From contig NZ_CP080531.1 in NCBI RefSeq assembly GCF_024746835.1, positions 4,856,001 to 4,920,000 on the forward strand: 64,000 nucleotides of DNA, written 5' to 3'. The position numbers and the translations under genes are program-made. Under the pieces are notes generated by a model that worked only from the letters and a program-made list of their open reading frames with translations, had not been told where the DNA came from and did no database searches. The stretch's first letter is position 1, and each line of letters begins with the position of its first letter. This document shows, in pieces, positions 9,045-18,319 of the stretch. The stretch is from Mesorhizobium sp. AR02. Its GTDB lineage: Bacteria; Pseudomonadota; Alphaproteobacteria; Rhizobiales; Rhizobiaceae.

Positions 9045-11270
9045 TCATTCGAGCACGGCCTCGACAATGGCAACAAAGTCATCGAGCGAGCGATCCCCGC
9101 GAATCTCGATGCGCGGAAGGTCGATGGGATCGCAATCGAGGTCCGCCGGCCCGTGTTTGCGGCCGAAGCCGATTCGATAGCCGCACTCCTTGGCCAGCCG
9201 GCCAAGCCGTCGGTCAGTGACGGAGAAGGGTGCCGCGAACGCCGTGGTTGGCCGACCGGTCCACCGTTCGATGAACATACGGGAGCGCAGGAGCTCGGCG
9301 GCCAGGTCAGAGCTCGACAGACCATCGATCGCGCGATGTGTCGCCATATGGCTTCCGAAGAAGGCACCTTCGCCGGCGAGGCGTCGCACCATCCCAGCGT
9401 CCATAAGCGGCGTCGGCGGACCGCTGTGGGCGTCCCACTGTGCACTTTCACCCACCAAGTCCGTCACCAGGAACACTTCCGCGGTCAGGTCGTTGGCGCG
9501 CAAGGTCGGCCAGGCATGGTCGGCAAAGTTCTGGAAGCCGTCATCGAAGGTGATGAGCACAGGGCGGCCAACGAAAGGCTGACGGTTGGCGATGAACTGT
9601 TCCAGCTGCTCTGAACTAATCGCGTGAAAGCCATTGGCGCGCAGCCATGCCATCTGGCTGGCGAATGCGGCGGGCGTGAGCCGAAAACGGGCGAGCGCGG
9701 CCGCACCTTCATCGGCGACGCCGTGATACATGAGGACGGGGATACGCTGGCGCCGCTCGTTACGCGCGACGTCGCGGCGCAAGGCCCGCGCCCCGCCCCA
9801 GATGATATTTCGCGCGACCCCGATTTCGATGGGTGCGCGGATCGGCACATGATCAATCCTCGGTTCCGTCACCACATCGTCCGGTGACAGGCGGCGGAAG
9901 CGGTCTATGCGATAGAGCTCGGTCTGGATCGATTGCTCGAGGACGAGGCCTTCGGTCGCTGCCAGCGTCTCCGAGATGGCCTGGGCACCGAATGTGTTCC
10001 AGTCGAAGCCCGTCCTTTCAACATTGTCACGTAGGACGAATGCGTGTGCGCTGATGAAACTGCCGCCAGGCGCCAACGCCTCAGCGAATTTTTTGGTGAT
10101 GCGCCGCAACTCCGCGAGATTATCCAGATAGTAGAGCACTTCCGAACAAAAGATCAGATCCATCTCACCCGGCAGCGTGTCCGCAGCGAAATCCAGCACG
10201 CCGAACTCAATGTTAGGCTGATCGCTGCATCGCGCACGAGCCCGCTCGATGGCTATGGCGGAGATGTCGGTTGCGGTCAAATGGCTCACACGCGACGCCA
10301 GCTGCCGCGTGAAGTGGCCCTCCGCGCAGGCCAGCTCAAGCGCCCGTCCGATGGGACCGGCAGGCAGGATTTCGAGCTGCCGCTCATATTTTTCCTGCTC
10401 ATAGAACGAGCCGTAGTTCCACGGATCCTCGGTCGCGAAATAGCTATTCCAGAACGCCGTGCGATCATTCCTGTCCGTGGCCCGTGCTCGGCGCGGCGCG
10501 GCAGGAGGCTGTGCTGGTTCGGCGCTCGACCGGACCAGTTCCCGCGCTTCAGCGGCCAATTGGGCGAGCTTGCCGAAGTGACTGTCCGGATCGGACCGGC
10601 GTTCGGCTGTGGACAACAATGCCTCGGCTGCAAGCGTGTTTGACGTGTCGGCACCGGCGCCCTCCTGCGGCACAGCAGATCGTCCTGCAAGCCTTGCCGT
10701 ACTGTCTGCAAGCCGCTCAGCGGGCACGATATTCCGGATCAACTCAATCCAATGATCCCTTGTCACTGTCCCGAGCACGCCAAACTGCAAGGCAGCCTCG
10801 ATCTGGCCGTCCATCATCAGATAGGCATAAATTCGGTCGATGCCTTCCGGTAGTTCAATCGCGGTCGGATTGCGTGCGTCGACGCGAATTCCAAGTGTCC
10901 GCGCCAGCCTGCGCGGCGCGGCAAGATCGTCGGCATCGAGAAGCATTTGCTCAAGCTGATACTGGACGCGGCGACCCGCTGCGGGATTGTCCCAGACCTT
11001 GCCGAGTTCGATGATCAACTCGGTGATGGCCCCGCCGAACCTGTCCCACCTGGCAGCCAATTGCGCTGGCGCCGACAGGCTTCCCACCATAAGGCCGTCG
11101 AAGACCACCTTGGCGATCTCACGTGTCCACTTACGTCCTGCCGGGAGCGCGCGCAGGGACTGCGGATCGATCGAGCGCGAGCCGCGGCCGCAATCCGACG
11201 CGGCGTTCCACAACGCGGTCCACGCGAGGGCTTCGGAAGCGGTACCGCCGTTCGCATTATCCTTGGCCAT
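9045..11270 (-). CDS. NodS-like methyltransferase fused to NodB-like polysaccharide deacetylase
   Basis: 741 residues in three parts. Residues 1-270 are a helical region of unknown function. Residues about 275-470 are a SAM methyltransferase of NodS type: the entry motif TEDPWNYGSFYEQEKYE is followed by motif I ALELACAEGHFTRQLA and the acidic LDFAADTLPGEMDLIFCSEV. Residues about 520-741 are a NodB-homology carbohydrate esterase: metal Asp pair in LITFDDGFQNF, the metal His pair in GSHMATH, and the Arg/Pro-region motif AFAAPFSVTDRR. Nod NodS N-methylates and NodB deacetylates the terminal chitooligosaccharide sugar. By analogy this protein may deacetylate then N-methylate an amino sugar, but no nod genes are nearby, so the substrate is unknown. 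No signal peptide is seen, implying a cytosolic lipid- or nucleotide-linked substrate. Confidence 0.85.
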   Translation of the reverse strand: MAKDNANGGTASEALAWTALWNAASDCGRGSRSIDPQSLRALPAGRKWTREIAKVVFDGLMVGSLSAPAQLAARWDRFGGAITELIIELGKVWDNPAAGRRVQYQLEQMLLDADDLAAPRRLARTLGIRVDARNPTAIELPEGIDRIYAYLMMDGQIEAALQFGVLGTVTRDHWIELIRNIVPAERLADSTARLAGRSAVPQEGAGADTSNTLAAEALLSTAERRSDPDSHFGKLAQLAAEARELVRSSAEPAQPPAAPRRARATDRNDRTAFWNSYFATEDPWNYGSFYEQEKYERQLEILPAGPIGRALELACAEGHFTRQLASRVSHLTATDISAIAIERARARCSDQPNIEFGVLDFAADTLPGEMDLIFCSEVLYYLDNLAELRRITKKFAEALAPGGSFISAHAFVLRDNVERTGFDWNTFGAQAISETLAATEGLVLEQSIQTELYRIDRFRRLSPDDVVTEPRIDHVPIRAPIEIGVARNIIWGGARALRRDVARNERRQRIPVLMYHGVADEGAAALARFRLTPAAFASQMAWLRANGFHAISSEQLEQFIANRQPFVGRPVLITFDDGFQNFADHAWPTLRANDLTAEVFLVTDLVGESAQWDAHSGPPTPLMDAGMVRRLAGEGAFFGSHMATHRAIDGLSSSDLAAELLRSRMFIERWTGRPTTAFAAPFSVTDRRLGRLAKECGYRIGFGRKHGPADLDCDPIDLPRIEIRGDRSLDDFVAIVEAVLE

Positions 11271-11673
11271 CGAGCTTTCGTTTTCTTCGGCAAGAGTCGG
11301 CGAATGTCAAAAACGGATGACGGCATCGGATGGCAGCACTGCTCTGTCAAGGTCGGGGCGGATTAGAGGCAGGCAAAAAGGCTTGGTGACAGGCTGAATG
11401 GCAAGCGCTCATGCCCCTCGTGTATGGCCTGGGATCCTGGTGCCGGCGTTCTGTGCCCAGAATCACCGATGCCCGGTTCATGGAAACGCCCGGAGGCCCG
11501 AGCCGACGTCGAAATACCTCCCCTGGCGGCTAGTAGACACCGCCAAGTACCCGGCGCAACGGTCTAGCCCGCACCGATGACGCCTTGCACCACAACATTG
11601 GCTTGTTGAAGTTAGTAGCAACGACGGACATAGATGTCGTTGCTTGCCGATTTGACCGGAAGGTTACAGCACG
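11271..11673. other. Intergenic region between divergent genes
   Basis: About 400 bp separating the minus-strand methyltransferase-deacetylase gene from the plus-strand MscS gene. It must hold both promoters. I see no convincing open frame, repeat or hairpin in it. Confidence 0.5.
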
Positions 11674-13974
11674 ATGCCACGCATGATTCGACGATTGGGA
11701 GCCAGGAATCTGGCGCGCCGGGCACGACGTCTCGGATATCTGACTGCGATGTTTGTCCAGATTACCGGGCCGCTCGTCTGTGGTATCGCCCTCTTGCTGG
11801 CTGGTCCGGCACAGGCGCAGGCGGCGGCGAGCGTCCCGCCTGAAAGGGTCAAACAGCTGTTCGAGCTTCTTGACGATCCGTCAGTGAAGGCCTGGGTGGC
11901 CGAACAGCGAAATCAGGACGCCGGGTCAACGGCAGCGCCTGCCGCGGCAGGAGTTTCGCCGGCCGACGCATCGTCCGACGCCGTGGCCGCACCCGGCCAG
12001 ATGAATACGATGGCATCCTCGACGCTCGATCGGATCAAGCATCATATCGAAAGAATCGTGCGAACTTTGCCCTTGCTGCCAGGCCAGTTCGCGCGCGTTC
12101 GGGCACAGACCATGGAGGATATGTCCAGCAAAGGGCCTGCCGGCGTATCGGTGCTGATTACGATATTCATCGCTGCCGGCCTGGCGCTCACTTGGGCGAC
12201 ATACAAGCTCACCCGCCCATTTCGTCTTTGGATCATCGCGCAATCGAAGAATACGCCCACTGGGCGAGCCAAGAAGATTGGTGGCCGCCTGCTTTATTCC
12301 AGCATGCTGATCGTCTCGTTCGCACTGGGCAGCGCCGGCGCGTTCATGCTGTTCGACTGGCCAATGCTCATCCGCGAGATTGTACTGACATTTCTGATGG
12401 CTGCAGTCTTCACATGGGGTGTGCGCACTTACGTTTTGGCCATGCTCGTCCCTTCCTTCATGCACGTCGAGAACGCCGTCGAGGTTCGTGCCTTGCCGAT
12501 CACCGACGAAACGGCTGACCATTGGTTCTATTGGCTATCCCGGATCGTCGGCGTCTTCGCCTTCTTCGCCGCCGCCTTTAACCTCTTGCCCGGTCTCGGC
12601 ATCGATCGGGACGGAATGATGGTCCTGTCTCTGGGCGCCGATTTCGTGCTGCTGTTTCTGTGGCTGCTTGCCGTTTGGCGACGACCAAGAAGGGCGGCAG
12701 ACGGCGCGCACGGTAGCGGTCATGCGGGCGTGACCTGGTTGTTGACTGCTTATTTCGTCGTTCTGTTCCTGGAACGCATCGCCGGCTTATATACATGGTT
12801 CTGGTTTACCTTCGCTGCATTCGTCCTGCCCTTGGCAATCGTGCTGACGCAGCGCGGGGTCAATTTCGTCCTGCGACCGGGTTCGGAAGATGTTGGCCGG
12901 CCGACGATCCCGGCGGTGACGATCGCTGTCATCGATCGCGGTATCCGGATGATTTTGATCCTGGCGGCGGCTTACTTTCTCGCGCGCGTCTGGGGTCTGG
13001 ACATGCAATCCATGCGCGACAGCGATACGACGACTATGCTCATATTGAGCGGCTTGATCAATGTCGTGGTCATTGCGCTTGCAGCCGATTTCGGCTGGTC
13101 GATCATCAAAGCTCTGATCGAACGAAAGCTGGGCATCCACACACCGCATGCGGTGATCGGCGATGAGGACATCCTGACCCTCGATCCGCATCAGGCGCGG
13201 CTGCACACGCTGTTGCCGATCATCCAGAACATTCTGCTCGCAGTGATCATCGTGATGGCGGTGCTGATGATGCTCGCCTCAATTGGAATCCAGATCGGCC
13301 CGCTGATCGCCGGCGCTGGCGTCGTCGGCGTCGCCGTGGGTTTTGGTGCACAAACCATCGTCAAGGATGTGATCTCAGGCGTGTTCTATCTGCTCGACGA
13401 TGCTTTTCGTGTCGGCGAATACATTTCATCGGGCAGCTACAGGGGTACGGTGGAGAGCTTTTCGCTGCGCTCGGTGAAGCTGCGCCACCATCGTGGTCCG
13501 CTGTTCACAATACCTTTCGGCGAACTCGGGGCGGTGCAGAACCAGAGCCGCGACTGGGTCACCGACAAGTTCAACGTCACCGTTGGCTATGACACCGATA
13601 TCGAGCTCGCGCGCAAGCTGATCAAGCGGATAGGCCTCGAACTGGCGGAAGATCCAGAATTCAAACATTGGGTGATCGAACCGATCAAGATGCAGGGCGT
13701 ACAGGAGTTCGGCGAGTACGGCATCGTCTTGAGGGTCAAGGTCACAACCAGACCGGGAGGTGCCTTCAGTATGAAAGGCAGATTCTTTTTACGTCTCCGC
13801 CAGGCCTTCAAAGAGCAAGGCATCGAACTCCCATTCCCCACCGTCCACGTCCAGGGGCTGCAGAACCCACATGAGGCGGAGAATGCGCCTTTGGAGATCA
13901 CGCCCGAGTTAAGAATGGCCGTCGCGCAGTCGCACACCAATCGGCGCAGAAAAAAAGCCAGCACAACGGAGTAG
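11674..13974 (+). CDS. Large MscS-family mechanosensitive ion channel
   Basis: A 766-residue inner-membrane channel. A basic N-terminus and hydrophobic segment ending in AGPAQAQAA (residues 25-50) suggest a cleaved signal peptide. A periplasmic domain follows to about 155, and then roughly ten membrane helices. The MscS core is clear: the pore helix GVVGVAVGFGAQTIVKDVI near residue 550 followed by SGVFYLLDDAFRVGEYI, the start of the cytosolic beta domain. The length fits the YbiO-like moderate-conductance subfamily rather than the short MscS. Such channels release solutes on hypo-osmotic shock. The start at 11674 gives a plausible signal peptide. The gene stands alone, and a hairpin lies about 90 bp downstream. 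Confidence 0.88.
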   Translation: MPRMIRRLGARNLARRARRLGYLTAMFVQITGPLVCGIALLLAGPAQAQAAASVPPERVKQLFELLDDPSVKAWVAEQRNQDAGSTAAPAAAGVSPADASSDAVAAPGQMNTMASSTLDRIKHHIERIVRTLPLLPGQFARVRAQTMEDMSSKGPAGVSVLITIFIAAGLALTWATYKLTRPFRLWIIAQSKNTPTGRAKKIGGRLLYSSMLIVSFALGSAGAFMLFDWPMLIREIVLTFLMAAVFTWGVRTYVLAMLVPSFMHVENAVEVRALPITDETADHWFYWLSRIVGVFAFFAAAFNLLPGLGIDRDGMMVLSLGADFVLLFLWLLAVWRRPRRAADGAHGSGHAGVTWLLTAYFVVLFLERIAGLYTWFWFTFAAFVLPLAIVLTQRGVNFVLRPGSEDVGRPTIPAVTIAVIDRGIRMILILAAAYFLARVWGLDMQSMRDSDTTTMLILSGLINVVVIALAADFGWSIIKALIERKLGIHTPHAVIGDEDILTLDPHQARLHTLLPIIQNILLAVIIVMAVLMMLASIGIQIGPLIAGAGVVGVAVGFGAQTIVKDVISGVFYLLDDAFRVGEYISSGSYRGTVESFSLRSVKLRHHRGPLFTIPFGELGAVQNQSRDWVTDKFNVTVGYDTDIELARKLIKRIGLELAEDPEFKHWVIEPIKMQGVQEFGEYGIVLRVKVTTRPGGAFSMKGRFFLRLRQAFKEQGIELPFPTVHVQGLQNPHEAENAPLEITPELRMAVAQSHTNRRRKKASTTE

Positions 13975-14064
13975 GAAAGCTGTGACACCTGCCGGTCACA
14001 ACGCGGCTTTTCGCGCATCGGCCGTGACGGGGAACTCTTTTATGTTCAACCGATTGAGACGAAG

Positions 14065-14104
14065 AAAGTGCCGTCACGAACCTCACTGGCCCTGACGGTA
14101 CTTT
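14065..14104. terminator. Inverted repeat downstream of the MscS gene
   Basis: The arms AAAGTGCCGTCA (14065-14076) and TGACGGTACTTT (14093-14104) pair with one mismatch around a 16-base loop. The position after the MscS stop codon fits a terminator, but there is no T-run after the hairpin, so it could also be a remnant or a protein-binding site. Confidence 0.35.
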
Positions 14105-14204
14105 GAAATGTTCGGCCGGGAGTATGCCGGAGGTCCGTTGGACGTGGCGTTGGTGTCAAACTGTATGTGCCGACAGATGCCGAACGCCAGCGAACGGATT
14201 TATT

Positions 14205-14340
14205 CAATGCTTTGTGGCGCACATATTGAAGGTCAGGTTGAGTGGCCTTGATCACGCCCTGCGATGCGGTCGATTTCGTCGCAGCCGCGGTAAGCGCCGT
14301 TTGGTTGGTAGTAGAACACGGCGTCTTCGTGGATTGCGGC
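14205..14340 (-). pseudogene. Remnant of an NTF2/SnoaL-like protein gene
   Basis: On the minus strand, 14340 downwards reads AIHEDAVFYYQPNGAYRGC then DEIDRIAG. After one extra base the adjacent frame continues VIKATQPDLQYVR. Together these match the N-terminal half of a SnoaL/NTF2-like family seen in rhizobia, in which the pattern HEDAVFYDP, GRDEIDRIAG, IKATHPDFRY recurs (from my memory of the family). The single-base frameshift after DRIAG and the loss of the C-terminal half make it a pseudogene fragment. Its 5' end is joined directly to a cyclase-type translation start. Confidence 0.5.
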
Positions 14341-14475
14341 TAGCTCACGATTCTCGCTCAAGGGTCCATCTCCACCGATAGCAGGAACACGCAGTGTAAG
14401 AGGGAACTTCCGCAAGCGACGGCGATGCAGCCGCCCGAACCGGCAGCGCTCTGCCACAGGATCCACATGCACAAG
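14333..14475 (-). pseudogene. Duplicated 5' end and leader of a class III cyclase gene
   Basis: The stretch is clearly similar by eye to 4801-4925, the first codons and upstream leader of the minus-strand cyclase gene. Both contain the TTG start reading LSENR(K/E)LAAI, then the same leader landmarks in order: AAGGGTCC, CGATAGCAGGAA, AAGAGGGAACTT and CGGCAGCGCT. In this copy only about ten cyclase codons remain before the frame passes into an unrelated NTF2/SnoaL-like fragment. It is therefore a truncated paralogous copy whose body has been lost or replaced. The leader copy ends just before the IS110-like remnant. Confidence 0.6.
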
Positions 14476-14487
14476 ATCGCGCAACGC

Positions 14488-14750
14488 TGCGCAATCTGAA
14501 GGCCAAGTTCCGTGACCCGGAGAACGGCATCCGCCGCTTGCTGAGGTCATTCGGCCTCTGCTTGGGCAAGGTCGGACGCGGGGCTTTCGAGCAGGCGGTG
14601 CGCCCGGGCGGCGGGGGACGATCCGCTGCCGGCTGAACTGATAGACGCCATGCTGTCGGCGCACCCGGCATTGGAGGCAGTATTGCAGGCTCACGAGCTA
14701 GTCTTGAAGATCGTTGGGCGCAGTGCCTGATGCGCAACGGCCATCGGCGG
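14488..14750 (+). pseudogene. IS110-family transposase remnant
   Basis: Conceptual translation gives RNLKAKFRDPENGIRRLLRS then FGLCLGKVGRGAFEQAVR. After a frameshift it continues DDPLPAELIDAMLSAHPALE then AVLQAHELVLKIVGRSA and a stop. This is the middle of IS110/IS1111 (DEDD) transposases, where NxIRGLLRxFGL, FExxVR, DPLLxxLIxxML and a helix ending before the VPGVG region occur in this order. N- and C-terminal parts and element ends are absent. The fragment abuts the truncated cyclase leader, so an insertion element probably drove that rearrangement. Confidence 0.6.
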
Positions 14751-16466
14751 TCAGGAATATAATAGCCGACGTCCGCGACGCTTCCGTTTGCGCTTCGGCT
14801 TTTTCGCTTCAGATGCAGGGAACCAAAAACCCAGCTTCAACACTTCGTCGACGCTTGTGGGACTCGGGGCGGGTGCAAGCGGGCTGAAACCATGGCCAGA
14901 ATTCGAGAGGACCGTTGATCCTCCCCGATAGTCACCTTTGCCCTGACGCTTCGGCACTCCATTCCCCCAAGCCAATAAGATTGCAAGATTAGCGCAGGCT
15001 TGAGGAAGGCACCAGACGCGCCAGGCTCGTTTTCCATGGCGGAGGGCAGCATCGAGGTTGGCGACAAGGTCGCGAACTGGTCGTCGCGAACACGTTGTGC
15101 TTGGTGCAAAGCTATGCGGCGCCAAAGCGAAGGAAGTCATTGATTGACAGCCCGGATTGAAGACGCGAAAGAGCCCGCCTTCGGAGCCACTTGTCGGTGG
15201 CGGGAGACGGGCTGCGGAAGCCTTGGAGTGTCCGAGCTCGTCTGAAATGCTTCCTGCCGCACGAACTTCAGAAGGGGGAGCTCGGTTCCATCAGCCTTTG
15301 CTAGAATTAAGAGCGACTTCCCAAGACACCACCTTTGGGCTCGCCCCACTCGGGGCGATGCGGGTCCGGTTGAGGGTTGCGGACCTCAGCCAGCAGCGAC
15401 GGGCCGCTGACAGCGTTTGAAACATGCTTCGGAATATCAGGTTCCGCTTATGCAGCAAAAATGCCCGCCAGCTTTCGGCAGCGGCAAGGTCCAACAGAAC
15501 AAGAAACATTGCACTGAATGGGAATAGTGCAGCGGCGGAAGCGATTGGGCGCGCAAATGTTCCACGGACACCTACATGCCGACACCTTGGTATGAATCCG
15601 TAAATTGTCTTGAAGGGGCAGGCTTTAAGGCACATAATTCTTAGCGCCGGTCACCCCTTCCCTGGACTGGTCCGGTGCATGGCCCGGCCTGCGAAATGCT
15701 GTCACGTTCATTGCGCGGGCCGAGGTCCTTCACACTTGCCGGTGTGAGGCCCGAGCGTCTCCTGGCGGCTTGCTGTGGCCTCGATGCACCTCTGTTGCGC
15801 TCTAGCAGGTGCCGCCAGTGCTCGCCTCTGCAGTTGGATCGTCGTCTGCAGCTTGGCCAGCAAGTTCCGTTGTCCCTAAACTCGACTGTTTGGCTGCCGC
15901 GGGAGCATACGGAACGATACGGGGAGATTTCTGATTTTGGCCCACGAAAAAGCCAACAAAATCAACGGTTCTAATACGTCCTCCGGGCCCACCATAATCG
16001 TTATTTATCAATGGCTTATTGGCCTGTTCGCCAACAGGTTCGCCAGGCAGTGGTTTGCGCGTTACCAACCGTACGACGCGGTCCATGCACTGCACGGCCA
16101 GACCTAGGGCAGGGAACAGCAGCTGTCCGGCCCGGCCGGCATCGAAATCAGGTGGCTGCATCGCGACGGTGTCGCGGCGGGGCACGCCGAATTTAAGCTC
16201 GGTGGAATCCAAATGTCTGATACGGACAGTTTTGGAGAACCGATGCGGTCTTACCATGGTCATCGAGCAGAGGACCGATCGCCAGTATCGCATCAGCGTC
16301 GATGTTCCAGAGTAACTCGCGCATCGCCGCTCCAAGTTGCAAATATCGCATGAGAGGCTTGCAAGGTTGGTCAGTATAAATCACTGCACAGGCCCCATGC
16401 CTTTATTGCTTGTCCCTTGACAGAGGCGCTAAAAGATCATTCGAATGTTGCTGGCTTGATGCCGGC
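14751..16466. other. Non-coding or degraded stretch
   Basis: About 1.7 kb with no gene I can support. Several open frames of 60-180 codons overlap on both strands, which is common in GC-rich DNA. Two minus-strand frames near 16.0-16.4 kb (starting MRELLWNIDADAILAIG at 16324, and an overlapping frame with FGVPRRDTVAMQPPDFDAG) could be two halves of one frameshifted gene of unknown family. The context between an IS remnant and a frameshifted reductase suggests decayed DNA. Confidence 0.45.
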
Positions 16467-17418
16467 ATGAGAACGAGTCTGCGCCATGAAGCTATCGGCA
16501 GCACGGTATCAAGTATCGGTTTTGGCTGCGCTTCGCTTGGTTCTCGCATTGGAGTTCGCAAGGGCATCGAGACGCTCGAACGCGCGTACGAAGCAGGGGT
16601 AACCTGGTACGACGTAGCGCCTTCGTATGGCGACGGGATGGCTGAATCGATCTGGGGCGAATTTGCATCCCGGAAACGCGGTAGCGTCTGCGTCTGCACC
16701 AAGGTTGGCATGCGCCCGCCGAAGACCTCCGTACCCATGCGACTGCTGAAGCCGTTGTCGCGGATCGCTATTGCGGCGGCTCCGGCGCTTAAGCAATATG
16801 CTTCAAGAGTGCGCTCCACGCCCTTCAAGGTGCCGCTGTCTGCCGAGTTGATAAGATCAACTGTCGAGGAGAGCCTGGGGCGTCTTCGCACGGATTATGT
16901 CGATGTCCTCGCGCTGCACCGTCCGACCGCCGAAGAACTTGTTCGCGAGGGTATCATCCGGGCCGTGGAGCGCGGTTCAGGACGGGAAAGCCCGGGCCAT
17001 TTCGGTCGCAGGAGACCTTGAGGCTGGAATGACGGCTCTCAATGAATCGCTGCCTTATCGGTTCGTTCAGATTGCCAATACCCCGCTGGAGCCAAACCTC
17101 GGGAAGTTGAAGGAGCATGCTCACCGGCACAGAACGTTTGTAACGTACGGGACATTCTCGGGCCTCGACCGAATCGTCGCGAAGTTCAATGCGCAAAAGG
17201 AAATACTGGGCGCTCTTGGCGAACTCGGATACCGCGGCAGTCCCACTGAAATTGCTGTCGCGTTTCTCGCCGACTACGCATTCGCAACGAATTCAGCGGG
17301 CGTCACCCTGGTCTCTATGTTCAAGAAGGAGCACCTCGATTTCAATCTGCTGCGATTGAAGAACGATCCAACACCCGAGCGGCTAAATGCCCTCGTTGCC
17401 GCGCTGGACATGGTGTGA
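16467..17418 (+). pseudogene. Aldo/keto reductase, disrupted by a frameshift
   Basis: Two overlapping frames together make one aldo/keto-reductase TIM barrel. The first (ATG at 16467) has SSIGFGCASLGSR, YEAGVTWYDVAPSYGDG with the catalytic Asp and Tyr, and TDYVDVLALHRPT with the usual His. It reads to GIIRAVER and then runs out at 17021. The second frame picks up as AVQDGKARAISVAGDLEAG and continues to the stop at 17418 with PTEIAVAFLADYAFA. The switch lies near 16970-16978 and needs a one-base insertion (or equivalent). It is either a true pseudogene in this decayed region or a sequencing error. Nothing shows the substrate. Confidence 0.7.
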
Positions 17419-17572
17419 AGGACTGATCGGCTGGCACCTTGCCAGGATTCACCAACGACAGTCTCAGCAATCGCTGCTTTTGGTGGCGCCCCGTGCGAAT
17501 GGATGATTTCAGAGCAGGTTTGACTGGCGCACGAATGCCGAACACCTATACTGGGAAGATCAGGGGTTCGCC

Positions 17573-18265
17573 ATGAGCAAAGAGTTCAGTGTTGCCGACG
17601 CCTATGGCACGGGCCGCGCCATCTTCATGGGACTTGAGCTGCTCGTCGCGCCCGGTGCGCTCGTCCCCCGGCCAGAGACGGAGTTGCTGGGCACGACTGC
17701 TCTTGGTGTTTTGCATCAAATGAACCTGCCGGCGCCGCGCATAGTCGACATGTGCTGCGGCACTGGCAATCTGGCGTGTGCCATCGCCCACCACATTCCC
17801 ACCGCACGTGTCTGGGCGAGCGACCTCACCGATGAATGCGTCGAAGTAGCCCGCCGCAACGCCGCCCATCACGACATGGCTGACCGCGTTTCGGTGCTTC
17901 AGGGCGACTTGTTCGACGCGCTCTCCGGCCTGGGGCTTGACGGGACGATCGACGTGATCGTCTGCAATCCGCCCTACATTTCGGAAAAGCGGCTCGAGGG
18001 CGACCGCGCGCATCTGGTCGAGCTCGAGCCGCGTGAAGCATTCGCGGCCGGCCCTTACGGCCTGAGCATCCATATGCGGGTGGTGAAAGACGCGCCGCGA
18101 TACTTGCGGCCTGGCGGCATCCTGCTCTTCGAGGTCGGCCTTGGCCAGGACCGGCAGGTGATGGCTCTGCTGGAGCGCAGCAAGGCATACGAGAACATCC
18201 GTGCTGTCTCCAACGAAGCGGGCGAGGGCCGGGTGGTTCTGGGACAAGCCAAGGCGCAGGCATGA
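17573..18265 (+). CDS. PrmC/HemK-like SAM-dependent methyltransferase
   Basis: A class I methyltransferase of 230 residues. SAM motif I is RIVDMCCGTGNLACAIA near residue 60, and the N6/N5-amide methyltransferase signature is VIVCNPPYIS near 125. A PRPETE-like motif (LVPRPETELL) precedes the SAM domain, as in PrmC, which methylates the glutamine of release-factor GGQ motifs. The protein is about 50 residues shorter than true PrmC because the N-terminal release-factor-binding helical domain is missing, so another substrate is likely. Such stand-alone NPPY enzymes also occur in natural-product clusters. It converges on the acyl carrier protein gene 55 bp away, which supports, but does not prove, a role in that block. 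Confidence 0.8.
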   Translation: MSKEFSVADAYGTGRAIFMGLELLVAPGALVPRPETELLGTTALGVLHQMNLPAPRIVDMCCGTGNLACAIAHHIPTARVWASDLTDECVEVARRNAAHHDMADRVSVLQGDLFDALSGLGLDGTIDVIVCNPPYISEKRLEGDRAHLVELEPREAFAAGPYGLSIHMRVVKDAPRYLRPGGILLFEVGLGQDRQVMALLERSKAYENIRAVSNEAGEGRVVLGQAKAQA

Positions 18266-18274
18266 GCCGTGCGG

Positions 18275-18309
18275 AAAACCAGGGCAATTCCAGGAACCGC
18301 TCTGGCTTT
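18275..18309. terminator. Possible bidirectional terminator
   Basis: An imperfect inverted repeat lies between two convergent genes: AAAACCAGGGC (18275-18285) against GCTCTGGCTTT, with two mismatches that could form G-U pairs. The A-run and T-run on the outside fit a terminator usable in either direction. Confidence 0.35.
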
Positions 18310-18319
18310 ACGCCGGCAA

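Noticed and set aside
9045..11270. Nod factor biosynthesis locus
   Set aside because: Only NodS-like and NodB-like domains in a fusion are present; nodA, nodC and nod box are absent.
14751..15140. 129-codon minus-strand frame ending in KKPKRKRKRRGRR
   Set aside because: Low-complexity basic tail, no ribosome site or family, next to an IS remnant.
15802..16335. 177-codon minus-strand frame
   Set aside because: It overlaps other frames of similar length, has no recognised motif, and lies in a decayed zone.
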